DNA of 64,000 bases from JABDQA01 sp963824415 (GCA_963824415.1 CAWGPM010000002.1:744001-808000); one strand, 5' to 3'; counted from the first letter of the stretch, positions 33,595-43,038 are shown. Numbers and translations are program-made. The notes: generated by a model not told the origin, from the sequence alone.

Positions 33595-34217
33595 TATCGA
33601 TCCTCCTGCTGTTCGGGATCGATGCTTCTGAGCGTCCAGATGATCAGGGCGATCAGGAAAAAAGCGCTGGCCGGCAGGACGAGCATGCCGTTGGGCACAT
33701 ACCAGCCGCCGTTGTTGGCCGTTTTCATGATCTCGAAACCGAACAGGGAACCGGAGCCAAACAGTTCGCGGATAAAGGCCACGCTCATCAGGATAAAACC
33801 GTAGCCCAGCCCGTTGCCGATGCCATCGACGAAACTGGCGATCGGCGGGTTGCTCATGGCATAGCCTTCGGCTCGACCCATGACGATGCAGTTGGTGATA
33901 ATCAGGCCGACGAAGATGGAAAGCTGTTTGGAGAGTTCATAATAGAAGGCTTTCAGTATCTGATCGACGATGATGACCAGGGTGGCGATTACCATGATCT
34001 GAATGCCGATGCGCACGCTGTTGGGGATCTGGAAGCGCACGATCGAAATGGTCAGAGACGAGAAGGCGGTGACCAGGGTGACGCAGATCGACATTACCAA
34101 GGCGGTCGACATCTGGCCGGTGACCGCCAGGGCCGAGCAGATGCCCAGCACGAGCAGCGCGATCGGATTGCGCTGGAAAATCGAGCGCAGCAGCAGTTCT
34201 TTGTGTGTTTCAGCCAT
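33594..34217 (-). CDS. nqrD: Na+-NQR subunit D
   Basis: A 207-residue membrane protein with about six helices. Cysteines of the inter-subunit iron site are seen in VLGICSALAVTGQMSTALV and TNCIVMGRAEGYAMSN. It pairs with NqrE in the membrane core. It overlaps nqrC by 8 bases. Confidence 0.95.
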   Translation of the reverse strand: MAETHKELLLRSIFQRNPIALLVLGICSALAVTGQMSTALVMSICVTLVTAFSSLTISIVRFQIPNSVRIGIQIMVIATLVIIVDQILKAFYYELSKQLSIFVGLIITNCIVMGRAEGYAMSNPPIASFVDGIGNGLGYGFILMSVAFIRELFGSGSLFGFEIMKTANNGGWYVPNGMLVLPASAFFLIALIIWTLRSIDPEQQEDR

Positions 34218-34995
34218 TGAAGCCTCCTGAGGTTCTGATCTGCTCGAAAAACGGCTCGAAGCCGTGTTCGCCGAACCAGAACTGCATCATGTCGTTTACT
34301 CCTTGTGTGGTCAGTGTGGCCCCTGACAGACCGTCGATCTGGTAAGCCTCATTGGCTGGGGTTCTCTGGGAACCGCTTTTGGCGACGACGACGGCAAGAT
34401 CGCCGGAGTCGTTGTAGAGCTTTTTGTCCTGCCAGCCCTGCTGCCAGCGTGGATTTTCAATCTCGCCGCCGAGCCCCGGGGTTTCACCGTGCTCATAAAA
34501 AGAGACGCCGCGAATGGTCGACAGATCGGCGTCGAGCGCCACGTAGCCATACATCGTCGACCAGAGCCCTTTGCCCCGAACCGGCAGCACGAGCAGGTCG
34601 ACCTTCTCTCCGTCCTTGACCAGGTAGACGAGGCTGTATTTCTCCCTGCGTTTGATGCCGGCCAGGTCTTCGTCCTTGCCCAGTTCCGCGCCGGTGTCAG
34701 CCTGCATGGAGGCAGCGAGTTGATCGTAGGTGTCAGGGTCTATGGCAGTGTCCTGCACAAAAGCACCGTTGTCCAGATCGACCAGTCTGGTCTCGATCGA
34801 GGCGAACTGTGCTTCAATGTCGACGCCCTGCTCGTAAATGCCTGCCGCTGCCAGGATATTTTTTTTCTTATCAAGCGCCTGGTTGGCCTCCTGGTAAGGC
34901 CGCAGCCCGACTGCCGCCAGGGCCACCAGGGCTGAACAGGCAAAGGCCAGGACCAGCACCGAGTAAAATGGTTTGAGTGGATGTTCTTCAGCCAT
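34210..34995 (-). CDS. nqrC: Na+-NQR subunit C (FMN-binding)
   Basis: A 261-residue subunit with one N-terminal membrane helix and a periplasmic domain that carries covalent FMN. The flavinylation motif is DGLSGATLTTQGV near 225-237, where the Thr after SGA is the FMN attachment residue. VSFYEHGETPGLGGEIENPR is another family block. FMN is attached by the ApbE protein encoded at the head of the operon. It overlaps nqrB by 8 bases. Confidence 0.96.
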   Translation of the reverse strand: MAEEHPLKPFYSVLVLAFACSALVALAAVGLRPYQEANQALDKKKNILAAAGIYEQGVDIEAQFASIETRLVDLDNGAFVQDTAIDPDTYDQLAASMQADTGAELGKDEDLAGIKRREKYSLVYLVKDGEKVDLLVLPVRGKGLWSTMYGYVALDADLSTIRGVSFYEHGETPGLGGEIENPRWQQGWQDKKLYNDSGDLAVVVAKSGSQRTPANEAYQIDGLSGATLTTQGVNDMMQFWFGEHGFEPFFEQIRTSGGFNG

Positions 34996-36193
34996 GGCGC
35001 ACGATCCTTCTTTTTATGTTCGCACGGACGACGAAATAGTCGAACAGCGGCGCAAAAACGTTGCCCAGCAGGATGGCCAGCATGACACTCTCGGGATAGG
35101 CCGGATTGGCTACTCTGATAAGAATCACCAGAAAGCCGATCAATATGCCGTACATCCATTGACCGGTATGGGTCTGGGCCGCGGAGACGGGATCGGTGGC
35201 CATGAACACCAGGCCAAAAGCGAATCCGCCGAGCACCAGGTGCCAGTAAACTGGGACGGCGTAGAGCGGGCTGGCCGGATTGGGCACCAAATTGAAGCAG
35301 TAGGCGGTGATTACCGCCCCCAGCAGCATGGAAAACATGATGCGCCAGGAGGCGATGCCGGTTACCAGCAGCAGTGCCGCACCTAGCAGACAGGCCAGGG
35401 TCGAGGTCTCTCCCATCGAGCCGGGAATGTTACCCAGGAAGGCCTGGGACCAGGTGATATCGAGTATTGCCGTCGGATCATCGGGCGCCCCCTGAACCAT
35501 CGCTCCGAGCGGGGTGGCGCGGCTGACCCCGTCCACTGCCAGCCATACCCGGTCGCCGGTCATCTGGGCCGGGTAGGCAAAATAAATAAAGGCCCGTGAG
35601 GCGAGCGCCGGGTTCATGAAGTTTTTGCCGACGCCGCCGAAGACCTCTTTGGCGAAAATAACCCCAAAGCTGGCGCCGACCGCAACCTGCCAGAGCGGTA
35701 TGGTGGGTGGCAGGGTCAGCGGCAGCAGCAGGCTGGTGACCAGGTAGGCCTCGGAAAATTCGTGCCCGCGGATCAGGTTGAAAAGCGCTTCCCATACGGA
35801 GCCGGCCACTACGGTTACCAGGTAGATAGGCACGAAATAGAGCGCCCCGTGCGCCATGTTGGAAATAATCGAGCCGGGGTCAACACCGATGAGCGCCATG
35901 ATCGAGCCGCGCCAGCCGCCGGGCATCGCGCCGATTTCCGTCAGCACTGAATTGGCCTGGTAGCCGGTGTTCCACAGAGCCATCAGGGTGCAGGGGACCA
36001 GCGCGATGATCACGGTGATCATGATGCGCTTCAAATCGATTGGATCGCGCACATGCGGTGCCGACCGCGTGGACTTGGTGGTGGAGAAGAGAAATGAATC
36101 GAAGGCCTCGTACAGCGGATACCAGCGGGCGAATTTACCGCCTTTTTCAAAGTGCGGCTTCAGTTCGAGGAAAAAATTGTTCAATGATTTCAT
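34988..36193 (-). CDS. nqrB: Na+-NQR subunit B
   Basis: A 401-residue membrane subunit with about ten helices. It carries the second covalent FMN: SRATPLGAMV near 240 matches the (S/D)xxTPLG flavinylation site. GHEFSEAYLVTSLLLPLTLP and NFMNPALASRAFIYFAYPAQ are family blocks. It binds riboflavin and quinone and is the site of sodium pumping. Confidence 0.96.
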   Translation of the reverse strand: MKSLNNFFLELKPHFEKGGKFARWYPLYEAFDSFLFSTTKSTRSAPHVRDPIDLKRIMITVIIALVPCTLMALWNTGYQANSVLTEIGAMPGGWRGSIMALIGVDPGSIISNMAHGALYFVPIYLVTVVAGSVWEALFNLIRGHEFSEAYLVTSLLLPLTLPPTIPLWQVAVGASFGVIFAKEVFGGVGKNFMNPALASRAFIYFAYPAQMTGDRVWLAVDGVSRATPLGAMVQGAPDDPTAILDITWSQAFLGNIPGSMGETSTLACLLGAALLLVTGIASWRIMFSMLLGAVITAYCFNLVPNPASPLYAVPVYWHLVLGGFAFGLVFMATDPVSAAQTHTGQWMYGILIGFLVILIRVANPAYPESVMLAILLGNVFAPLFDYFVVRANIKRRIVRHG

Positions 36194-36211
36194 ATCGGGG
36201 ACCGGTAACGG

Positions 36212-37558
36212 TTATCCTTCTTCTTCGATCGTGGTCAGAGTATCGCGCAGCATCGGGCCGAAATCGTTTTTCCCGGGGCAGACATAGGAACACAGCGCCA
36301 GGTCCTCTTCGATCAGCTCCAGACAGCCAAGCTCCTTGGCCCGTTCGCTATTGCCCGAGGCAAGACTTTTAAGCAGATAGATGGGAACCATATCGAGCGG
36401 CATCACCTTCTCGTAGGTGCCGAGCGGAAAAATAGCCCGGTTGCCGCCCCAGACCGCGGTATTGAACGGGTACGTTGGCCGTTTTGCAAAGGCGGACCAG
36501 AAGGCCCTGGTAACCGAGAAACGCTCACCGCCGGGACGCAGCCAGCCGAAGAGCTGGCGCCCGTCGCCTTCGGGCAAGGCGCTGATCTGCTGATGATAGC
36601 GGCCCAGAAAACCGTGCAGGTCGCTGAGTTGCCGGCCGTCCAGTACCGAACCGGAGAGCAGCCGCATATCGGTGTCGTCGAGTTCGCCGTCGCAAAGCTC
36701 GGTAATCGAGGCGCCGAGGCGGGTCTTGATGTGGCGCGGCTCTTTTACCGCCGGGCCGGCCAAAGCGATAATCCGCTCGTTACAGAGCCTGCCGGTGCGC
36801 AGCAGCCCGCCGATTGCGGCGACGTCCTGGGCACCGATATGCCAGACCGTTTTTGCTTCGTGAACCGGATCGAGAAAATGAATGTGGGTCGAGGGCAGCC
36901 CGGCCGGGTGGGGGCCCGCAAATTCAACGATTTCAAGGTTGTCTGTTTCAGCAACCGGCGCTTTCTGATCGGCCTTCACGCAGACGAAGAGCGGGCATTC
37001 GACACCTCGTGCAAGGGTGAGCAGACCGAGTTCGAAGTCTTCACGCTGCAGCTCGATGATCTGCCCGAGGTCTGGTCCCAGCGGTGAGCTGTCGATGGCG
37101 GTGACAAACAGCGAGGCCGGCAGGCTGTCAAGCGGCGGTATCTTGCCATACGGTCTGGTCCGCAGTCCGCACCAGAGGCCCGATTTCACCAGCATTTCCC
37201 GGATGGCCCGCGGTTCCAGGCTGTCGGGGGCGGTATCAGGTTCGCAGAAGCAGACAGCCTCGTCGCCTTCGAGTTTGATGACCAGCGATTCGAATTTGCG
37301 CTTGGCGCCACGGTTTATTGCGACCACCTGGCCGCTGCCCGGGGCGGTAAATACCACACCTTCGTTTTTTTTGTCGGTGAACAGCGCTTGCCCGCTTGCC
37401 ACCCGGTCGCCTTCGGCTACCAGCATGGTCGGCTTCATGCCGATATAGTCATCCCCGAGCAGAGCGATATGCTGGATCTGCCGGCCATCGGTCACATTCT
37501 GCGAGGCTTTGCCGCCGATCGGGAGATCGAGCCCTCGGTTGATGGTTATTCGCCTCAT
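36212..37558 (-). CDS. nqrA: Na+-NQR subunit A
   Basis: A 448-residue soluble subunit with the family start ITINRGLDLPIGGKASQNV and the lipoyl-like block FTAPGSGQVVAINRGAKRKF. Conserved later blocks: GPHPAGLPSTHIHFLDPV and LCSYVCPGKNDFGPMLRD. NqrA covers the cytoplasmic quinone site. It follows apbE by one base, with GGAGGG from the apbE 3' end as its ribosome site. Confidence 0.95.
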   Translation of the reverse strand: MRRITINRGLDLPIGGKASQNVTDGRQIQHIALLGDDYIGMKPTMLVAEGDRVASGQALFTDKKNEGVVFTAPGSGQVVAINRGAKRKFESLVIKLEGDEAVCFCEPDTAPDSLEPRAIREMLVKSGLWCGLRTRPYGKIPPLDSLPASLFVTAIDSSPLGPDLGQIIELQREDFELGLLTLARGVECPLFVCVKADQKAPVAETDNLEIVEFAGPHPAGLPSTHIHFLDPVHEAKTVWHIGAQDVAAIGGLLRTGRLCNERIIALAGPAVKEPRHIKTRLGASITELCDGELDDTDMRLLSGSVLDGRQLSDLHGFLGRYHQQISALPEGDGRQLFGWLRPGGERFSVTRAFWSAFAKRPTYPFNTAVWGGNRAIFPLGTYEKVMPLDMVPIYLLKSLASGNSERAKELGCLELIEEDLALCSYVCPGKNDFGPMLRDTLTTIEEEG

Positions 37559-37559
37559 G

Positions 37560-38588
37560 TCAACTGAAGAACCCTCCGGTCTGATATCTGTTCAGATCTT
37601 TGTCTATGAGATAGCCTTCGCAGTCCGGCAGGGAGTCGAGCAATTCGATGGATTGTTCCGGTCCCATGACCATGGTCGCGGTCGCCAGACCATCTGCCCA
37701 GGCCACGGTCGGAGCAATAATCGAGCTCGAGGCGGTCTGCAGGGGTGAAAAGCCGGTGTGCGGGTTGATGATGTGATGAACTTTCTTATCCTCGGTGAAA
37801 TACTGCATATAGTCTCCTGAGGTTGCGATTGCCCGGTCACTCAGTTCGATTTTTCGCATTTTCTTCAGGTCGTCACTACGCGGATCCCTGATGCCGATCC
37901 GCCACGGCCCACCGTCCTGACGATGGCCCACCACCATCAAGTCGCCGCCCGCCTCGACGAAGGCGTTGGTATAACCGGCTGCAGCCAGGACCCGAATTCC
38001 CTGGTCGACGATGTAGCCTTTGGCAACAGCATCGAGCGTTACCTGGGTTCCGGGTTGGCTGTAGCTGATGGTACGATCCTCTACAACAATATGTCGGTAA
38101 TCAACCAGTTGCAAAATTTCTTTTATTTTTCTTTCATCCGGCAGCACGCCGGTGTTTTTTACCTCTTTAAACAACCCGACCAGCGGCAGGACAGTCGGGT
38201 CGAAGGCTCCTCCGCTGAGCTCGCTGAGTTTGCGGGACATGGCAAACACCTCGAGCATTTCCGGCGGTGCATTCCTGAGGATGCCGTTGCGGTTGAGTTC
38301 TGAGAGCGGGCTGTCGGCCACATAGGTGCTCATCATCGAGGACAGTTCTTCCATACGGCCGATACAGGAGTCGATCGCCTCCCGGGCTGCGACCTCGTCC
38401 GGGGCGCAGACCACCATGTTGACGATGGTGCCCATCATCGGCTGGCTGTGACGGACGGCTTCGAGGCTCTTACCCTGTCGTGGTCCCCAGAAGGCAAGAC
38501 CTCCCAGGACTGTTCCCGCGGCGGCCAGCTGCAGCAGACGTCTTCGACTCAGATTGGCAATGCCGGGCTGTCCGGAAGACTCAGCCAT
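37560..38588 (-). CDS. apbE: FAD:protein FMN transferase ApbE
   Basis: A 342-residue flavin transferase that attaches FMN to threonines of NqrB and NqrC. A twin-arginine-like signal (NLSRRRLLQLAAAGTVLGGL) suggests export in a folded state, matching the periplasmic FMN sites. VNMVVCAPDEVAAREAI, TLDAVAKGYIVDQGIRVLAA and FVEAGGDLMVVGHR are ApbE blocks; the last holds the Gly-Gly-Asp of the FAD site, and HIINPHTGFSPLQTASSSII follows. I chose the ATG at 38588 because GGTGAG precedes it. Here apbE is the first gene of the nqr operon, whereas in Vibrio-type operons it is last. Confidence 0.93.
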   Translation of the reverse strand: MAESSGQPGIANLSRRRLLQLAAAGTVLGGLAFWGPRQGKSLEAVRHSQPMMGTIVNMVVCAPDEVAAREAIDSCIGRMEELSSMMSTYVADSPLSELNRNGILRNAPPEMLEVFAMSRKLSELSGGAFDPTVLPLVGLFKEVKNTGVLPDERKIKEILQLVDYRHIVVEDRTISYSQPGTQVTLDAVAKGYIVDQGIRVLAAAGYTNAFVEAGGDLMVVGHRQDGGPWRIGIRDPRSDDLKKMRKIELSDRAIATSGDYMQYFTEDKKVHHIINPHTGFSPLQTASSSIIAPTVAWADGLATATMVMGPEQSIELLDSLPDCEGYLIDKDLNRYQTGGFFS

Positions 38589-38801
38589 GTATCTCACCCG
38601 GTTTGTGTGGAGATTTTGGTTGAAAAAACGAGGTAAATTCCTAATCTTTAGTATAATTCATATAAGAGATCAAGTTCGATCGATCCACCATAACCACTAC
38701 TGAGGCCCCAGGCAAAACAAAGGTGGTTGAGTCATAGAACCAGCCATTCTGGCCAGGCGCGCCTGAACGCTAATAAACAAACCACGAGAACGAGGTGCAC
38801 G

Positions 38802-41216
38802 GTGAAATCAAATCTTCCCTACGAAAAGCTGGGCTTGTTTTACCTGGGCAAAGAACTTCCGATCGGCGACGAAAAACCGACCGATCTGCCGCTTCTCTAC
38901 AAGAGCAAGAACCTGACCACCCACGGCGTGATCATCGGTATGACCGGCAGCGGCAAGACCGGGCTCGGCATCGGCTTGATCGAAGAGGCGATCATGGACG
39001 ACGTGCCGTCGATCATCATCGATCCCAAGGGGGATATGGCCAATCTGATGCTCAGTTTTCCTGAGCTGCGGCCCGCTGATTTCGAACCCTGGATCGATCC
39101 AGCCGAGGCCTCCCGCAAAAATGTTACCCCTGCCCAGCTTGCCGAGGATACGGCTCGAACCTGGCAGGAGGGGCTCGCCTCCTGGGGACAGACCAAAGAG
39201 CGCATCAGGTCGTTGAAAGAAAAATCCACGGTGACACTGTTTACACCCGGCAGCAGCAGCGGTGTGCCGGTCTCGATCATGGCCAGCTTTGCGGCGCCCG
39301 GCGAGGACATCGTAAACGATCTGGACAGTCTCAACGCCCTGGTGGGCTCCACCGCCACCAGCCTGCTCTCGCTGGTCGATGTCAAAGGTGATCCCCTGAC
39401 CAGCCGGGAGCACATCCTGATCTCATCGATCCTGCTGCATCATTGGCGCAGCGGGGAAGATCTGAGTCTGGAGACCTTGATTGGGGCCATCGTCAACCCG
39501 CCGTTCGACAAAGTCGGCGTCTTCGGTCTTTCCAGTTTCTTTCCCCAGGCCGACCGGATGAAGCTGGCCATGCTGCTCAATAACGTGATCGCCAGCCCGG
39601 CCTTTGCCACCTGGCTGCAGGGGGAGCCGCTCGATATCCAGAGGATGCTCTATGGCGAAGATGGTAAGCCGCGCACTGCTATCTTTTCAATTGCTCATCT
39701 CAGCGAAGCGGAGCGGATGTTCTTCGTGACGCTGCTGCTCAATGCGATGATCAGCTGGACGCGTCGTCAGCAGGGAACTTCGTCGCTCAAAGCGCTGCTC
39801 TATATGGATGAGATCTTCGGCTATTTTCCGCCCAGTGCCAACCCGCCGTCAAAAAAACCGATGCTGCTGCTGCTCAAGCAGGCTCGGGCTTTCGGTATCG
39901 GCGTGGTACTGGCCACCCAGAACCCGGTGGATCTCGATTATAAAGGATTGTCCAATATCGGTACCTGGTTCGTCGGCCGCCTGCAGACCACCCAGGATCA
40001 GGACCGGGTGCTGGAAGGCATCGTTGGCGCAAGCGACGGCACCCTGGACAGGAAAATGGTTCGCGGCCTGCTTTCAGATATGAAAGGGCGGCAGTTTCTG
40101 CTGACCTCGGCCCATCTCGATGAACCGTTGCTCTTCGAAACCCGCTGGGTCATGTCCTATCTGAAGGGACCGGTCAGTCTGCAGGATATCGCAAAGTTGA
40201 TGGAGGGGCGTCGGCAGAAACCAGCCGTAAATGCACCTGCTGCAGCGGCAGGTGAGCCAGCCGGGAAATTGCAGGAGCAGCCGCCGCTGCTCAATGAAGC
40301 ACTCCTGCAGCGCTACTATCTGCCTTCGGTTTATGCCGAGGAGATTGTTTTTGAACCGTGGCTGGCCGCCCGGGCCACGGTACGTTTTTACAATGCCAGC
40401 CGTAATATCGACCAGGTCAGTAAACACCAGGTGAGGCTCTATCTGGATGAGGGGTTCAGGCAACCCCGCTTCTCCGAGTCCGAACCCTTTGATCTCGATC
40501 TCGACTCGTGCCCCGATTCGGCGCCCGGGCAAAGCTCATTCTACCCGGTGCCGCTGCCAATCAGCTCGCTGAAGAGTTTTGCAGCCTATGAAAAAGAGTT
40601 CTCCGATTTTCTCTACCAGTCCATGCGGCTTGAACTGCTGCGCGTGCCATCCTTGAAGATGGAGTCCAAACCGGATGAAAGCGAGGCCGATTTCATGGTC
40701 CGGGTGGCGGATCGGCTGCGTGAGGACAAGGAGGCGGCGGCCGAAAAACTGCTGCAGAAATTCAATACCAAGCGCGATCAACTCCAGAAAAAACTCAACA
40801 GTGCGCTGAGCAGACTGGAAAAGGAACAGGGCGATGTGTCGATGAAAACCACCGACACGATCATCTCGTTCGGTACCGCGGTGCTCGGCGCCTTTCTGGG
40901 TCGCAAGGCAGTGAGTTCGTCAACCATGACCCGTACGGCAAGCGGCATCAGGAAGGCCGGCAGACTCGGCAAAGAAAAAGACGACGTCAGGCGGGCCGAG
41001 GAAATGGTTGCTCAGCTCGAGCAGGAACTCGAAGCGCTCGATAATGAACAGAACGAGGCGCTTCAGGAACTGGCCCAATCCTACGACGCCTCCCGTGCGG
41101 GGCAGGAGCGCTTCGCCATAAAGCCCAGGCGCAGCGATATCTACGATGTGCAGCTCTGCCTGTTGTGGGAGATGGTTTCGCCGAGGCTGGAGAATCTGAA
41201 CAGGCCGCAGGCCTGA
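38802..41216 (+). CDS. HerA/DUF853-like P-loop ATPase with C-terminal coiled coil
   Basis: An 804-residue protein. Walker A is IIGMTGSGKTGLGIGL near residue 50, and IIIDPKGDMANLML resembles the DPKGD strand of the HerA/FtsK-type ATPases. YMDEIFGYFPPSANPPSKKP is the Walker B region, and VLATQNPVDLDYKGLSNIGT the sensor/arginine-finger region. The last 250 residues are strongly charged and coiled-coil (FNTKRDQLQKKLNSALSRLE, AEEMVAQLEQELEALDNEQN), around a Gly/Ala patch. The GTG start at 38802 has GAGG six bases upstream. No NurA, SIR2 or other defence partner is adjacent. The role is unknown, possibly DNA translocation. Confidence 0.8.
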   Translation: MKSNLPYEKLGLFYLGKELPIGDEKPTDLPLLYKSKNLTTHGVIIGMTGSGKTGLGIGLIEEAIMDDVPSIIIDPKGDMANLMLSFPELRPADFEPWIDPAEASRKNVTPAQLAEDTARTWQEGLASWGQTKERIRSLKEKSTVTLFTPGSSSGVPVSIMASFAAPGEDIVNDLDSLNALVGSTATSLLSLVDVKGDPLTSREHILISSILLHHWRSGEDLSLETLIGAIVNPPFDKVGVFGLSSFFPQADRMKLAMLLNNVIASPAFATWLQGEPLDIQRMLYGEDGKPRTAIFSIAHLSEAERMFFVTLLLNAMISWTRRQQGTSSLKALLYMDEIFGYFPPSANPPSKKPMLLLLKQARAFGIGVVLATQNPVDLDYKGLSNIGTWFVGRLQTTQDQDRVLEGIVGASDGTLDRKMVRGLLSDMKGRQFLLTSAHLDEPLLFETRWVMSYLKGPVSLQDIAKLMEGRRQKPAVNAPAAAAGEPAGKLQEQPPLLNEALLQRYYLPSVYAEEIVFEPWLAARATVRFYNASRNIDQVSKHQVRLYLDEGFRQPRFSESEPFDLDLDSCPDSAPGQSSFYPVPLPISSLKSFAAYEKEFSDFLYQSMRLELLRVPSLKMESKPDESEADFMVRVADRLREDKEAAAEKLLQKFNTKRDQLQKKLNSALSRLEKEQGDVSMKTTDTIISFGTAVLGAFLGRKAVSSSTMTRTASGIRKAGRLGKEKDDVRRAEEMVAQLEQELEALDNEQNEALQELAQSYDASRAGQERFAIKPRRSDIYDVQLCLLWEMVSPRLENLNRPQA

Positions 41217-41220
41217 GCTA

Positions 41221-42204
41221 TCAATTGGTCATGCGGCTTGTGCGCGCAGTCGGCAGGCCGGCTCGGTTCTGCTGCTTGAAGCGGATCAGCGCATTGAGCA
41301 GGTCACAGCGAGGTGTGCTGATGGCGTGTTTTTTCCCCTGGGCGGAGACATAGCCGGTCAAGGCATCTATTTCGGTTGGTTTGTTGTTTTCCAGGTCCTG
41401 CAGCATTGAGGGCCGGTGATTGTAGGTTGGAGGAATCAGGTTCTGGTAGAAGTGCTCTTTGTATTGATCAGCGCTCTGCCAGGCGATCCGGCCGCCGACC
41501 GCCCGGATGACCGCAAAGGTTTCCTCGATCACCCCATCCATGATATCTCTGGTCTCCTTCTGCTCTGCCAGCAGCCCATATGATACCCCGAGGATCGCAC
41601 CGAGCGGATTGAGCGCGCAATTGTAGAGCAGTTTGGCAAACAGTGACTGGTTGATATCCTCGACCGCAATCGTCGGCAGACCTGCCTGGTTGATCATCTC
41701 GGCCAGCCGGGAGGCCGAATCGGGGATGGCCGCTGCTTGAGCTGCGCCGATGTGCACGTCATCGGCAGAGACGGTGATGGTGACGGTTGCCGGGCACTGA
41801 ATCTCGAAGCCGGTGATGATCCGCGCACCGAGACTTCGTTCCGTACCGAAACGCTTTTGCACCTGCTCCAGATTGCCGCAGCCGTTCTGCATCGAGACCA
41901 CCGGAGCCTTACAGTTGGTCAGGGTGGCGAGGTCCTCCAGCGACGCCGCGGTATCGTAGGATTTGGTGGTCAGCAGGATAAAGTCATAGGCGCTGCCGTC
42001 GCCGCCGGTAATTGCACTGGTCAGCTCCAGTGAAGTTGCCTCCACATGAAAATCCCCGAAGATCCCGGTTACCGATAGACCGCGCTCCATGATAGGCTTG
42101 ATGAAACGGGTCCTGGTCACCAGGGTAACCCGGTGCTTCTTATTGGCCAGCAGACATCCCAGTGCCTGCCCGAGCGCTCCGCCGCCGTAAATTAGAAAGT
42201 GCAT
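41221..42204 (-). CDS. panE: 2-Dehydropantoate 2-reductase (ketopantoate reductase) family
   Basis: A 327-residue NADPH-dependent reductase of the ApbA/PanE family. The Rossmann motif GGGALGQALGCLLA is at 8-21, SMQNGCGN near 100 is the NG block, and the C-terminal domain has FAKLLYNCALNPLGAILG with the catalytic Lys and Asn, then DLENNKPTEIDALTGYV with the Glu. The reaction gives pantoate for coenzyme A. It is a broad family, so another 2-oxoacid substrate is possible. Two small paralogous ORFs lie just upstream on the same strand. Confidence 0.85.
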   Translation of the reverse strand: MHFLIYGGGALGQALGCLLANKKHRVTLVTRTRFIKPIMERGLSVTGIFGDFHVEATSLELTSAITGGDGSAYDFILLTTKSYDTAASLEDLATLTNCKAPVVSMQNGCGNLEQVQKRFGTERSLGARIITGFEIQCPATVTITVSADDVHIGAAQAAAIPDSASRLAEMINQAGLPTIAVEDINQSLFAKLLYNCALNPLGAILGVSYGLLAEQKETRDIMDGVIEETFAVIRAVGGRIAWQSADQYKEHFYQNLIPPTYNHRPSMLQDLENNKPTEIDALTGYVSAQGKKHAISTPRCDLLNALIRFKQQNRAGLPTARTSRMTN

Positions 42205-42245
42205 GGAAATCGATTTGTTATCTCGTTAATCTTAGCTCTGGGCTG

Positions 42246-42458
42246 TTACGATTTTCCGCGGCTCTGCTGCAGCCTGCGCGGTAGTTTAGAATCATAGCTG
42301 CCCTGCAGAAATGAGTAGAAATCCTGCAGGCAGTCCCGGCGGCCCCGCTGGTAAGCGGCCGAATTTTCTGAATCCCCGGAGGCGTTAATCAGGGTGTCGA
42401 TCTGCTCCAGCCTGACATCGAGTGCGCGGTAAAGATCAATCAGATAGCTGTAGGACAT
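42246..42458 (-). CDS. Small helical protein, paralogue 1
   Basis: A 70-residue protein of unknown function, predicted helical. It resembles the ORF upstream at 42521: both have a Y near residue 5, then R-L-E, then a DSxNS-A-x-x-G pattern (here SGDSENSAAYQRGRRDC) and a leucine-rich second helix. No membrane segment and no metal motif. It may be co-transcribed with panE, 42 bases downstream. Confidence 0.65.
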   Translation of the reverse strand: MSYSYLIDLYRALDVRLEQIDTLINASGDSENSAAYQRGRRDCLQDFYSFLQGSYDSKLPRRLQQSRGKS

Positions 42459-42520
42459 GCGTTTTTTGCAGAGACTGCTTTGAATTTTCGATGGATCACC
42501 AACACTATCTAGCAGTTAAC

Positions 42521-42718
42521 TCAGTAATAGGTGAAATTTTTCAGATCCACATGTTCGGCCAGGTAGTCCCTGAGCCACTGCAGCTCGGCGATCTGTCCCT
42601 TCCAGTAGGCCTGCGCATCCGAATTTGAGGAATCTTCAGCAGCGTCGAGCCGGGTGCTGGCCGCCTCCAGCCTGGCGCTGATATGGCGATGTATTTCAAC
42701 CGAGTACTCGTTGGGCAT
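42521..42718 (-). CDS. Small helical protein, paralogue 2
   Basis: A 65-residue protein related in layout to the neighbour at 42246: ISARLEAASTRLDAAEDSSN, then SDAQAYWKGQIAELQWLRDY. The shared DSxNS-A block and equal spacing suggest an ancient tandem duplication. Function unknown. Confidence 0.65.
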   Translation of the reverse strand: MPNEYSVEIHRHISARLEAASTRLDAAEDSSNSDAQAYWKGQIAELQWLRDYLAEHVDLKNFTYY

Positions 42719-42843
42719 GGAAATGCGCAGCTACATTGTGAGATTGAATTGCCAGGAACCGCTGCGGTTCTGAACCGGTCCAGCTACACTAATTAAAATT
42801 TGGGGAAAATCCAGAGAAAAACGTTGAATGGTTCGGCCGCAGG

Positions 42844-42873
42844 CCCGCCTGCCGGAAAATAGCGGCAGGCGGG
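42844..42873. terminator. Strong stem-loop past the 46-codon ORF
   Basis: CCCGCCTGCCG, loop GAAAATAG, CGGCAGGCGGG: a perfect 11-bp stem, 25 bases past the stop of the minus-strand 46-codon ORF. No U-tract on either strand, so termination efficiency is uncertain, but it would help isolate the small gene as a single transcript. Confidence 0.65.
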
Positions 42874-42897
42874 AGTTGAGATTTTCAGGAGTTTCGA

Positions 42898-43038
42898 CTA
42901 GCGTTTTTTGGCTTTGACCTTCTTGTTTTCGGGGCTGTTTTTCTCTCTCAGACATTTGCGCAGTATTGCCTGGAATGTGTCCCAGTCCCTGGTGGTCAAA
43001 ACGCCTGTCTTGGCAAATGCGATTTCCGCTCGGATCAT
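42898..43038 (-). CDS. 46-residue protein under a cobalamin riboswitch
   Basis: An unrecognised protein with a strong ribosome site, AGGAGG followed by CACT and the ATG at 43038. The first 30 residues look like a folded helix pair (FAKTGVLTTRDWDTFQAILR, then KCLRE), followed by a very basic tail with several Lys. No membrane helix or metal-binding cluster. It is the first and probably only gene of the cobalamin riboswitch transcript, so cobalamin should repress it. A cobalamin-independent function or a regulatory peptide can be imagined, but the sequence itself gives no function. The frame stays open upstream through the terminator, but the ribosome site fixes the start. Confidence 0.7.
   Translation of the reverse strand: MIRAEIAFAKTGVLTTRDWDTFQAILRKCLREKNSPENKKVKAKKR

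Noticed and set aside
38727..38801. Upstream TTG start for the HerA-like ATPase
   Set aside because: No ribosome site, low-complexity peptide; the GTG at 38802 has GAGG at six bases.
38802..41216. HerA-like ATPase as part of an antiphage system
   Set aside because: No nuclease, SIR2, DUF4297 or methylase gene lies beside it; neighbours are metabolic and respiratory genes.
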